NCBI GenBank assembly: GCA_009746045.1
Contig: RPFO01000102.1
Location: 323,322-385,321, forward strand
Source of the DNA: Mesostigma viride
Lineage: Eukaryota > Streptophyta > Mesostigmatophyceae > Mesostigmatales > Mesostigmataceae
Reading direction: 5' to 3'
Length of the DNA: 62,000 bases
Part shown: in pieces, positions 19,958 through 30,499 of the stretch
How the letters are laid out: each line of letters opens with the position of its first letter
Position numbering within the stretch: the stretch's first letter is position 1
The notes under the pieces: model-generated
What the model saw: the letters and a program-made list of their open reading frames with translations, nothing else
What the model was told of the DNA's origin: nothing
Databases searched by the model: none
Position numbers and translations under genes: made by a program

Positions 19958-20658
19958 AGTTAACGCCAAGCGCATTGGCATGCTCCTGATTCGGCATATC
20001 TCTGCGATTCCAGCGGCACCGGAACGAGTTCATTCCGACAAGTATCAAGAAAGTTATGGCGTTCCGACTTCCCGGTCGCGCGCGAGCGCGAGCCGGCTGT
20101 TCTTCTAAGTCGGACGTGAATAGTTGCCGACGGCATATGGGGTCGACAGTAATTCCTGGGCTGACAGGAATTAGGTGCTGAACCTACGACGGTATTGGAT
20201 TAAGACGTCGTACGCAGGAAATAGGAACCTTAACCTGTGGTCTGTTGGTACCGCAGGCTTAGTCCTGGACTATTGGGTGCAGACGCAATGATCACTGTGG
20301 ACTGTACTCTGTGGTCACTGCGCCTGTATGGCAGACCTACTGTATAGGATCTGGACGCTGTACAGGTTGTTAATACTGTACCGGGGGTGTTAATACTGAG
20401 CAGGCCTACGAGGCTGCTCAGGCCTAGCAAAGCACAGTGCACTTAAGTATATAAAGAATAGGCCAGTGCCATTTGGGCAGATCTCTTGCGAGCCCGCCTC
20501 ACGTGTGTTGCCTTGACTTGGCAAACTCGTGTCTAAGCACTCACGTGCACGAGTGCTGTAAGCATATATTTTTAACCAAGCTCCATTCCAACCATTCTCA
20601 TGATGAATCTATCCGCGCGCATTGGAATCTATCTATCCCTACACATTGCGCTTTAACT
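19958..20658 (+). repeat. Element B 5' LTR
   Basis: 701 bp, nearly identical to 58302-59002. A few differences are visible, for example ATTTGGGCAG versus AACTGGTTAG after the TATA region. Compared with element A it shares U3 but has a different 3' end. Confidence 0.92.
20448..20455 (+). promoter_or_regulatory. TATA box in element B LTR
   Basis: TATATAAA lies about 490 bases into the LTR, the normal U3/R position. The same motif is at 58792-58799 in the other LTR and on the minus strand in both A LTRs. Confidence 0.65.
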
Positions 20659-21435
20659 CAAATTACAACGATGATCCGGTTCCATCAAGGCGATTTACTA
20701 CCTGGGCTTAATCGTCGAGTTTAATCCTGCGCTGGACTGCTGCGGATACTTGCGGAATCGAGGCTAGCGGATAGAAGGGCGTAGCAGATTATCGGTTTAT
20801 GATGCGTTCCGGGAATGGTTGAGTTCCCAACGACGGCCAGGGCTAAGTTTATCTTGGAGGTTGTTGGTGGGCGTTTGTACGCCAGGACTAGCTGGATTGG
20901 CTGCGTGAAGGTTTCCTGAGCTATCCAGATTGCGGGCACGTTATTGGCGACGAATGAGTTTCGTTGCTGGCCTGCTACGTGTTGACGAGCGCTCCTGGCT
21001 GTTTCGCATTTCCTGATGACAAGATGTTGCGGAATCGGCTTTTAGTGATCCTTGTGGGTTGCTGGGTTTTAATTATGGATCGAGTTATCCAGACTTATCA
21101 AGAGTCAACTGCGCGTGCGGTTCGGCATGGATCGAGTCGAGATCATTGGTTGCGTTCCGGTTTGCGGCATGGCTATGCTTTGCAGCTGAGTGAAGCTACG
21201 AGTTTCAAGCGTTCGAGATTTGTCGTCAAGCGAAGGCGTTTCGCTGCCATGGGTGGCGGTCAAGCATGTTGCTGCAGTGGTGGCTACGACAAGCTCGGCT
21301 GGTGTTGACTGTCGAGTATGCTGGCGAGTTTTCGCGCATGTAGTCGACATAGCTGCGAGCTGTGCTGGTCGCGAGCTCGAGGATCTACGCGAGGCGTCAT
21401 CTGCAAGGTTGCAGTTTGTGCGGTGTGGAGTTATC
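20659..21435 (+). other. Element B leader, first part
   Basis: It begins CAAATTACAA (20659-20668), shared with element A and a possible primer-binding site. It then diverges completely from A. No reading frame of significance or homology to gag is visible. Element I starts at 21436 after the duplication TTATC. Confidence 0.5.
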
Positions 21436-23990
21436 TGTTAAAGGCATGTGTGATTATTATGGGGACTTAAATTAATAATTTGTAGGTGGTGAATCATTGC
21501 CGACTTAAGCGTCAGGAGCCAGGAAAATTATTTATTACGTCCATATGGTGTGGCTTTCCATGGCTACCTCAAGGTAGCGCGAACATTGGTAATTATGGTA
21601 GGTGAGTGGTGGCGGCGGCCCTGGTATGCGCATGGGCCGACAATGGGTCGATAACGACAGCTGGTATGTTGGAACATGGTGCATGCGCATGCATGACTCG
21701 GTACGGCATGGTATGACATGCACATGACACAATACTATAATCTGGTGAAGATAGTGACCAACGGTCCTAGTGCCATTGTACAACTTGGCACATAGTCATA
21801 GTGTCCGTTCACATAGGACAAATCCCACTTAGGTACTACTATCCGAGCATATCTATTTGTTAATTAGGGCTCAAATACAATTGCCCGTATTATAGATTTC
21901 TGCACGGTCAGCATAATGGGCATATTCAAGACAGGATTCTTGACACCCTCCTTGCACATGATGCTGTCTATAAATACAAATGCTAGATCCTGGGCGAGGG
22001 TAGTCGGGTACCTAAGTGGATTCCCTCCTTACACGACACCCTGGTCTTGATATAAAACAGCAAGAAAAATGAAGGCAAGGTTGTGTAGCCCCATATTGTC
22101 ACATGGAGTGCGCCACACGAGGGTGGAGCCAAACTGGAAACAGGCTCTTAAACTGTAAAGACTGGTTGCTCAGTGTTGAGTCTGGATGCAGACTGTAGCC
22201 GGTACTGGTTGATGCCAGGGTTGCAGCTGGAAACGTTGGGTACTGGTAGCTGCTGGTAAACCGGTGACGTCAGCTGTTGTGTGTGCACACACGATCTATG
22301 CTGTGTGTGGGTACAGTTTCTTGTGTGGTGCTGGTAGTGCTACTTTGACTTGTTTGCCAACAGGTTTTGATGCAACTTACTGCAACTACTACAAGGTGAA
22401 TTGTGACGTGAGGATGTAGAGCTGGTTGCTGGACTGCTACTTGCTAGCTAGACAAGTGCGTGCAGCTGACTGCAGCTACTATCTACTCTACGCCTGTCGT
22501 GGAGAGTCATGCATGTGCTGCTGGGTGCTACTACTTCTCCTTGCTGGCTAGGCAAGTGTGGGTAGCTGCCTGCATGGACTACGCAGTGTACTCTGTTCCT
22601 GCTGGTGTTGCCTGCTGTGCTTGTTGATGCCAGTGTGATGGTGCTGATGGGACTGAATGATAAAACTGCAACTAGTGCTGAAAGCAACGTGGGGGTTAGT
22701 GAGCACCCTCCTTAGTGTAGTGTACAGCTGTGTCGATCAGCAGGCTGGCTTTGAGAGCAGGACCCAGGGAATGTTCCCTTTTTTCTTGGAAACTTGGAGC
22801 ATGGCAGGTTCTGGGCTCTTGAAGTGATGACCGTTCACAAAAGGAATTCCGGTTTAAAAGAATGTGCCCAAAAGAATGTTGATGCCACGCCAAATGGTGC
22901 CGGTACAAAAAGAAAGACCGGGTTTCATGAAAATTTCTTGAGGTAAACAGCTCCGCCGATTTCTTGTCGATGCTCACAGCTCGCGCGGCTCAGTGGGAGC
23001 CCGTCAGTGACCCCGCGCCGATTGAACGCACTGCACTCGGCCAAAAATGTGCTGCCAGGTAAAAAATCACTGGCGCTGCCTGGAACCAGAGCCGGCACCT
23101 TTTGAGTGCCAGGCTTCAGTGCCGACGTCCCCATCACCGAAATGTTGGCGTTTGATCAGTTTCGGGCATATATAAGTGTAAAAGCGTAGATCTGGCCTGC
23201 GCACCGGAGCTTGGGAAATTCTTGACGGATTTTCGCGACGGTAGGTGTCACCCCGAACATTTCAGTGGTGTTACCACACGTTGAAGTAAGTCGATTGAAA
23301 GCCTTGAATTTCACGGTAGCATCTGCGCCATAATCATGGTCGTATCAAGTACAAGAATTCGACCAAGCTGCTCCGTATATGAAAATATTAACGATGATCA
23401 AGGCGCTCAATAAAATGTGAGCTGCCGCTTAGAGGTTGGTTAATTCCGTTGAAAGATCTTGCCCCGGACCTCCGATACCATGTTAAAGGCATGTGTGATT
23501 ATTATGGGGACTTAAATTAATAATTTGTAGGTGGTGAATCATTGCCGACTTAAGCGTCAGGAGCTAGGAAAATTATTTATTACGTCCATATGGTGTGGCT
23601 TTCCATGGCTACCTCAAGGTAGCGTGAACATTGGTAATTATGGTAGGTGAGTGGTGGCGGCGGCCCTGGTATGCGCATGGGCCGACAATGGGTCGATAAC
23701 GACAGCTGGTATGTTGGAACATGGTGCATGCGCATGCATGACTCGGTACGGCATGGTATGACATGCACATGACACAATACTATAATCTGGTGAAGATAGT
23801 GACCAACGGTCCTAGTGCCATTGTACAACTTGGCACATAGTCATAGTGTCCGTTCACATAGGACAAATCCCACTTAGGTACTACTATCCGAGCATATCTA
23901 TTTGTTAATTAGGGCTCAAATACAATTGCCCGTATTATAGATTTCTGCACGGTCAGCATAATGGGCATATTCAAGACAGGATTCTTGACA
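21436..23990 (-). mobile_element. Element I: non-autonomous LTR element
   Basis: Two 510-bp LTRs (21436-21945 and 23481-23990), TGTTAAAGG...TTCTTGACA on the plus strand, are flanked by TTATC (21431-21435 and 23991-23995). On the minus strand the 5' LTR is followed by TGGTATCGGAGGTCCGG (23464-23480), a standard tRNA primer site. GCAAGGAGGG (21946-21955) before the other LTR serves as polypurine tract, so the orientation is minus. The 1,535-bp interior has no ORF with gag or pol similarity. It would rely on enzymes from an autonomous relative. The LTRs differ by only a few bases. Confidence 0.88.
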
Positions 23991-23995
23991 TTATC

Positions 23996-25023
23996 CATCG
24001 TCAATCTTTCCAGATTTATATTGCAAAGCTGCAGATTGCTGTCGAGTTCTCTTTATACCGCTTGATGAGCGATTGTGAACGGCGCTGGTGTGGGCGTGTC
24101 GGCAGCTAGAGGGTGAAGTTGTGTCGACTGCGACGAGAGAGCGTCGGCATCTGGGGAGCAGCGAGGAGAAGTTGTTCCTGGTCAATTTTCCGAGTCGCGG
24201 GTGACCATGTCGACAAGCGGCAAGGTCGGCGGTGTTGTTGTAATTAATAATGGCAGTGCTGCGCGACGTGATGATTGCATTGCTGCGACGCGAGGACGTC
24301 GGGCATCGACTGCGGCGAGAGACGGCAGCAAGAAGAGCGGATGGCCAGGCGAAGTATCGCGGGGCGACTGAATGTCACAGGCGACCGGGCGAAACGCGAG
24401 TATGCTGGCGCGAGTCGCAGGCGACTGGGTATCTCGCGAGCGACTGGGTGTGCCGCAGGCGACTGGGTATGTCGCGAGCGACCGGGTATGTCGCAGGCGG
24501 CAGATCTAGAGTATGTAGAGCGATGGCAAATGATGGCTGCCGGTTGCAGTTAATTGCATATTTGCTCTCAGCATTCCACTGCTATATGTGGTATGGCGCT
24601 ATGAGAATCATGGCATTGAGGCCGTGATTGCAGAACTCGTGGAGTTTGCAAGGAATTAATGGATGGTGCGTCCATCATTAGTTGGCGCGCGTGTACGTGA
24701 CTGGCAGGCAGCTCCTACAAGGTCAGCATTTCTTGAGTCAGCGACTGGCAGGCAGGGATGGTTTTGTTGGTCGTGGGTAGCCAGATAACGTATAAGGCGA
24801 GAGCTGAAGGGTTCCCATAGCCGGAGGTCTCGCTGAAGACGTGCTGTTTCATGTGTGGGTCATGTATGCAGTAGCCGAAGCACAGTTGTGCTGTTAACTG
24901 TTCTGCGTGTGAAGGGGCTTGAGGGCCAAGTAACATGCCGTTTTCTCCACCGCTTGTATGTTGAGTGTGTCCCCGAGCGGGTGTTGAGTACATCATTCCT
25001 GTTAAGGGATATGTGAGGGACAG
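23996..25023 (+). other. Element B leader, second part, with a 15-bp tandem repeat
   Basis: This is non-coding B interior between elements I and D. At about 24410-24500 there are six or so variants of GCGACTGGGTATGTCGC in tandem. A 125-codon frame (24250-24627) covers the repeat but shows no protein family, and I do not call it a gene. No match to the leader of element A is seen. Confidence 0.45.
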
Positions 25024-25028
25024 CCCCA

Positions 25029-25610
25029 TGTTAAAATTGAGTTCGAATTTTATTAAATGATAATTTACGGTAATCAGGTTACAAACTCAGAGCCAAGCCC
25101 CCAGCTTAATTTACCAGCGCAACCATAGCCATTGCCAGCATAGCAGCAACAACCGTTGGACCGCCGCAACACAATGCTGGCTTTTGGATCATCATCGTCT
25201 GTCAGGCGGCTAGGCTAGCCTGCGGCGCTAGGCACCGACGCAAGCCTGGGAACGCATCTCCGTTACACATCTCCGTTACAACACACCAGCCGAGTACCGA
25301 CCAATCGACACACACCAGTATCTCGCCACTTGTCACACCAGCCGGCAGTACCCAGAATCCTAGTCCGCACCTCAGTACCGGACCAGCGCTGCACAGCCAA
25401 AGTCTAGGGCGTAACTCACGAGGCATAACGCACACAGCGTAACTTAAATCGTTGTGGATCACACAAGCCAAAATTCAGCCGAACCTCAAAACGGCTAAGT
25501 CCCAATGCGCCGCATTAACCCGAACGCCTCGAACCACAAAATGGCTAAGTACCGGCACACAATCATTAATTATTTCCATGTGACTGCGAGCTGAAACCTA
25601 TAATATAACA
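25029..25610 (-). repeat. Element D 3' LTR
   Basis: 582 bp, almost identical to the two halves of the other LTR (48904-49380 and 50104-50209). On the minus strand it is preceded by GGGAAAAAGCGGCTGG, a fair polypurine tract. Confidence 0.9.
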
Positions 25611-26084
25611 CCAGCCGCTTTTTCCCGAGCAGTCACACATCCCACCAATCATTATCTCACTCAGCTCGAGAGTAACCGACAGACACCTCACCAGGAAGCA
25701 CTAACACAGGACGCTATGTACTAGGGGAGTCCGCACCCCTCACTTGGCGCCCATTCACGCCCTGGCAGTACAACCAGCATCTGTCAGTAAGTCAAGTAAG
25801 CAAGCAAGAATACAAGACTGATCAAAAGACCACCCTCGGCTCCAACACCAACCACACCCTGAACCCACGGACTTTCACACATCACCAACCACAGTCCCCG
25901 CCTCCGATCAGGTCCTCAACCCAGGACCATCCCATCGGGTACATCCCCACCAAGATAGATTTATCCAACCGTACTGGGTCATCCTGAGATGGGCTCGATC
26001 CAGGGGTCATTCCCAGCCCACATATAATGCGTCCCAACGCCTGCCAGCCTGAAATTCTCATGCCACATGGTCCATTGCCCATAT
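25611..26084 (-). other. Element D 3' untranslated region
   Basis: This non-coding interval between the LTR and the RNase H stop has no feature recognised apart from the polypurine tract at its left edge. Confidence 0.6.
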
Positions 26085-26216
26085 CTATATCAAACCATCC
26101 AGCAGTCCTTGCATATCCCCGAGAGAGCCCCCCATGACCATCCGCAGGAGGCGATACTGGTCTCGCGCCCCAGCGAACAGCTTGGTCAGCGCATCAGCCG
26201 GGTTGAGCTTCCCGGG
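26085..26216 (-). pseudogene. Element D RNase H C-terminal tail
   Basis: On the minus strand PGKLNPADALTKLFAGARDQYRLL runs to a TAG at 26085-26087. NPADALTK is the closing copia RNase H motif. The tail was separated from the rest of the gene by the hAT insertion. Deleting that element and one TTCCCGGG restores the LHLPGKLNPAD junction in frame. Confidence 0.8.
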
Positions 26217-27518
26217 CCAGGTTGTAAAATACGTGTGCGGGGTATAATACGTGGACTTAAAATACGCGTATTATACGTGGGGGGTATAAAATACGCGGTG
26301 GTAAAATGCGCGACAGTTTTTGTGGTCCAATTGTCAGTCACCCAATTAGCACGCTCCTTGATGATGGTCATGCAGTTATTACAACTGAAATTTGGTGTAT
26401 ATGCTTATTTATTAACATCTTCCATTTATGCCCTGCAATCCTATCTGATTATGATTTGTTAAATGCAGGGGGGAGCATGCTGCAACGGGAATAGTAAGGA
26501 TTCAATTAATTAAATGATTGTAAGGAAAGCCATCCACTATATAATGCATGAGAGGACATAAGACACAACTTCCGAGAAGGAGGGGTGACGTGCCCTCCTT
26601 TGTACTGGATCATGCCGGCCACCATCTGCTTGAAAGAGGCGCTCTCAGCCGCATTGAAGGCAATGCCGTTCTCGATAAAAAATTCGGCAGCCAGCAGCTG
26701 GACACCTTTCTCGTCGACGGGAACCAGCCATTTGGTGATGCTCAGCTGGCCTTTGCTGGGAACCGACGACAAGTCAGCCGGCGCAGCCCCTCCCATCTCC
26801 GCCATTGCCCTGTTCAAATTGTGCTGCTTCTTGGCGTCTGACTGCTGCGACTTGTTGTTATACATCCTGAGAAACTTGCTCCGGATATTCGGTGGAATTT
26901 TGTCGCAGGGTAACATCCCTTCCCCTGCGATTCCGGCAAAGTGTGCACGGACTCGGAATACGCTGATTGCCCCCGCCCCGTATGAGAACTTCTTGTTGCA
27001 AAATGAGCAGAACTTATTCGACACAAACTGCGTTTTGTTACTAACAGCATCTGTGACTGCTTCTTTCTTCTCGAGAACGAAATCCCATTCAGGCCCTTTC
27101 TTCCTCATGGCTGCAAATCGAAAATGGCTGCACGCTGTCGCACAGTCGCACTGGCCTCGTCGTCGCTATATTGCATTACACCGTCAGTAGCACAGCTGGC
27201 ATTTGCTGGCACACTGTTATTATGCGTTATGTACCTAGTCCTAGCTGTCTCCTACCGGCCAAACATTTTGCAAGGCTTGCGCTTTATGAAAAGAACTGTA
27301 CGCATCTACTTCTAGTAGTAAAAATCTCAAATGTGCAGTGAGCGCGCCGCGCCCAGAATCTGGGCACCGCGCCAGTGCCCGCTGCCCGCTGGTACCCCCG
27401 AAAAATTCAAAGTCCAAACCGCGTGGTCAGACGTAAAATACGCGTAAAATACGTCGAGGCCCATAATATGCTTTATCCCGCATTTTATCGCAAAAGTGCG
27501 GCGTACATAACAACCCGG
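26217..27518 (-). mobile_element. hAT-type DNA transposon, internally deleted
   Basis: The element has imperfect inverted ends, CCAGGTTGTAAAATACG and CCGGGTTGTTATGTACG. They are flanked by an exact 8-bp duplication TTCCCGGG (26209-26216 and 27519-27526), as expected for hAT. Subterminal AAAATACG/GTATAATACG motifs repeat near both ends. It is only 1.3 kb and codes for the N-terminal part of a transposase, so it cannot move without help. It interrupts RNase H of element D. Confidence 0.88.
26506..27108 (-). pseudogene. hAT transposase N-terminus (BED finger plus DUF659 start)
   Basis: 200 codons. Residues ~34-68 form a BED-type zinc finger (CSFCNKKF ... RVRAHFAGIAGEGMLPC), which binds the transposon ends. 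Residues ~150-170 (ENGIAFNAAESASFKQMV) match the start of the DUF659 region common in plant-type hAT transposases. The RNase-H-like catalytic core and the C-terminal dimerisation domain are missing: the frame stops shortly after DUF659 begins. This fits an internal deletion derivative. Confidence 0.8.
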
Positions 27519-27526
27519 TTCCCGGG

Positions 27527-28332
27527 TAGATGAAGCACGCTCACTGCGTATGACAGCTCCTTGAGTAGTAGGAAATCCAGGTCGCGCGTCCTGGACAGGC
27601 TGTTGAGAATGAAACTCACAAGCGGCTGACTGTCGGTATGCACAGTCGTGGTCAGTACCAAACGAGCATCCAGCCACTTGCCCATCCAGCGCAGAAAATG
27701 CTCTAGATACATGGACGCCTTGATACACTCACACACCCCACGCCACTCATTGGTATCCGATCCAACTGCCACCCTGCGGCACAACCTAGAGTACCACCCA
27801 CAGAGCGAACCATTGCCCTTGGGGTTGGAGAGCACAAACAAGCCGCCCATGCGAGCTCTCGTCTTGGTGAGCTCCCTGCCCTCGCCAGACGTGTCAGCAA
27901 AGCAGTGCAACACAATCGGCTGAGAAAGAGACAAACCAGAAAGTACTACACCCTGGCTATCAGCAACATACTGCTTGATCACAGACGGAGAAACGAGAGC
28001 CAACACCTCATCCACAGTCCTGCTTAACACCAGCAGGTCAGGCCCACACACCGCTGCCATCCAGCCGAGCTTGCCACGCAATCGGCTCCACAAACCCTTG
28101 GCACACAACTCCTCCACATCGCGCATGAGCTCCTCCCTGTACTTGTCAGGAATACCCAAGTGCATCCGGTGCTTACCCGACACCACCCTCAGGGTTTGCA
28201 CCACCCCGCAAAACACCCGTGGCGTCTGCGGCCCCAATTGCTGCAACTCACCCACTGGGAACCGCCGCCCAATGTCAGCATAGAATGCATGCAAGGCTGA
28301 CCGCGAAGCAATGACACGCAAATCATCCCCAT
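27527..28332 (-). pseudogene. Element D RT end and RNase H
   Basis: This is the continuation of the polyprotein coded at 44695-47366. It begins at a GDD-like segment (HGDDLRVIAS) equivalent to the YVDD box. The RNase H block has Asp in LHCFADTSGEG, Glu-containing NEWRGVCE and Asp in VHTDSQPLV. The frame is open to the hAT insertion. Removing E and one GCAGT rejoins it to VQLL.. of the upstream part. Confidence 0.85.
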
Positions 28333-28337
28333 GCAGT

Positions 28338-29007
28338 TGTTACGTCCCGACCCTTTTGGACGGACGTAACAATGGAATAAATTATGTAGTTTGACTTGTT
28401 GTCATGGTCCGTAGGACTTTGGGACTCATTTCGGGACTTAATTTGGGAATTGTCCCTTGGTCAGGACTTTTGTATGGAACTATGACAGTTTGTGTGATTC
28501 GGACCAGTTATTTTGGGCCTAGGTTGTTGTATGCGTGTATCTTCTAGGGGCCGGTGCAGTCGCGCCGCGCTGCGTACTTTATAGCTAGTTGAGATATTGT
28601 ACCCATGCGCGTGGATTCTGTAGGCGAGGGTCGATGTCGACCCGAGGATCTTGTGTGGACTGCATGCTTTGGAAGGTCGGCGCCATGTCGGCGCCCCTTG
28701 CCAGCGTAGTGGCAGACCTAGGTGAAATTGGTCCGAGGACGAGAGTCTCGTCCTCTTGGTTTGATGAATGATAAGTGCGAATACGCCTACACATTAAACC
28801 TGGGGCAACTATCCATTTGTAATTGGTATTGCTAGCCATTATAAGTGTGTATTAATTAGCTTGGCATCAAGTCGCGGTGCCAGATATCTCACGACCCCAG
28901 TCGTGAAGCGCAATCTGCATTAGGCCACCTTGAATCTTCCTAATTCCGGCATGGTAGATCTTTCGCTACGTAGCTCAGGCTAGGAGTGTCTGGGCTGGGA
29001 CGTAACA
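28338..29007 (+). repeat. Element E 5' LTR
   Basis: 670 bp. The first 34 bases form a hairpin, TGTTACGTCC with GGACGTAACA, so the LTR begins with a miniature TG...CA unit. AATAAA follows at about 28376. An antisense frame of about 84 codons is open in all copies of this LTR but is explained by LTR sequence conservation. Confidence 0.92.
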
Positions 29008-29008
29008 C

Positions 29009-29021
29009 TGGTTATCGGAGG
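29009..29021 (+). other. Element E primer-binding site
   Basis: TGGTTATCGGAGG starts one base after the 5' LTR. It begins TGG, as expected for a site complementary to a tRNA 3' CCA end, and resembles the TGGTATCGGAGG site of element I. I have not identified the tRNA. Confidence 0.65.
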
Positions 29022-30162
29022 TAAATGTTGCCGGCAAGGTTAGCTAACTCTCGCGGAGAGAGCTAGTGTAGCCAGTTAGGAAACCAGGGCGGTGCTTGGT
29101 GTAGGTAGAGGTCCCGGAATTCAACGATTGCTGAACAGGTCGGCGGCCAGCCCGTAAAGGGATTCAACGACGACCTAGACAGCAAGCGGCCAGTCTGGGA
29201 TACTCGGCGGGGCTAGCAATAGTCCTGTGGTGAGGTGCTGTCAACGATAGCGCTCATCTCTCCTGTTTTCAACGACATCCAGTGGCGGCCAGGGCTTGCC
29301 TTCAACGACACCGGGTGGCGGCCAGCTCAGGAGGGATTTACGTCATCGACGATGGTACGTCCCCTAGTTAGGATTCTTTCTTTGCAAGCTATGCCTGTGG
29401 AAGGCTAGCTGGCGTGCTCGCTTTCTCTCCGGGTCCGCACGCGTAGGGGGTTCTTGTTATACGTTGTGCTTCTTTAGGTTCGTTGTGAATGTCGTTGGTG
29501 CCAATGGAAGTCGCGGATGACGACCATTCCTTGTTTTACCTGTTGTGGGGGTGGATACCGTCTGGCTGTTGCCGACTGTGTTGACGGTGTTTACCTCCGT
29601 GTATTTGTTGTATAGCCCCTTTGCCGCGGAAGGCTGGGGGGCGTGTGCTGTGCTACACTCCGTGCTCTCTCCTCGTTTGTTTAAGGTCACTGCATTTAGA
29701 GGTAGCCTGGGATTCCCCTTTCTCTCCTGCTTGCAAGCCGCTGCCAGCCTATAATGTAACATGCCTAGACGTAACACTTAATGCATTACGTCCCTACAGG
29801 GCATGTGAGGAATACATTAAGGAAAAGGGCTCTACTGCTAGGTGGAAGGGATTTGATCATCTAGGAGATGCAGATAAGTCTAGTAAGGAACATATGTCAT
29901 TGCCTGAGGGTTTGCACACCACCGTGAATGCTCTCAGACACCCACGTCTAGCAAGGTAGATAGCAGTCAGGAGGTGGGGACGACAACAGTCACCTTCTCC
30001 CAGCTGGCCATTGGCCCTAGCAGACAATAGAGGGGATTACCACTAGAGTGCTTAGTACTAGGTACTATACATATAGATCGCTAGTACGTGGTTGCTCTCT
30101 CCCTCTCTCTCTTTCTTTCTGGGGAGGTGTTGCCTGCAGTGTAAGGTATCGGTACGAGCACC
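29022..30162 (+). other. Element E leader with TTCAACGA...GGCGGCCAG repeats
   Basis: TTCAACGA(C) or TCAACGA occurs at 29120, 29163, 29241, 29268 and 29301. GCGGCCAG follows four of them, at 29142, 29186, 29284 and 29317. The spaced pairs lie 100-310 bases after the primer site, where retroelements carry packaging and dimerisation signals. The rest of the leader (29330-30162) has no recognised gene. Some 100-codon frames there have no family. Confidence 0.5.
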
Positions 30163-30451
30163 ATGCCACGAAAACGGAGAGAACCTGTCAACAGAGAGAT
30201 AGAACAGGCAGACAACCACGAGCAAGGTATAGAGGTGGTAGAGGTACCACCGCACGTCCAAGTAGGGACAGGTACAGGTGAGGTTATGGAGAGACCTGCG
30301 GAAGGCTCCCCACTATCCAGAGGCCAGGGCCGCAGAGATTCATCAGATGATGACAGTCCAGACTCCAGGTTGGAACAAGGGGGGGGCGGGCGCAGCCAGG
30401 AGATGCTCCAGGAGGGTTTCCAGCAGCAGCAGGGTTTCCAGCAGCAGCAAC

Positions 30452-30499
<48 letters not shown>

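Noticed and set aside
24250-24627. A 125-codon gene in the B leader
   Set aside because: The frame is kept open by a 15-bp tandem repeat and shows no domain.
28585-28839. Antisense ~84-codon protein repeated at 35256-35549, 44265-44522 and partly at 60578-60952
   Set aside because: It lies wholly inside LTR copies. Nucleotide conservation of the LTRs explains the shared peptide, and the C copy is frame-disrupted.
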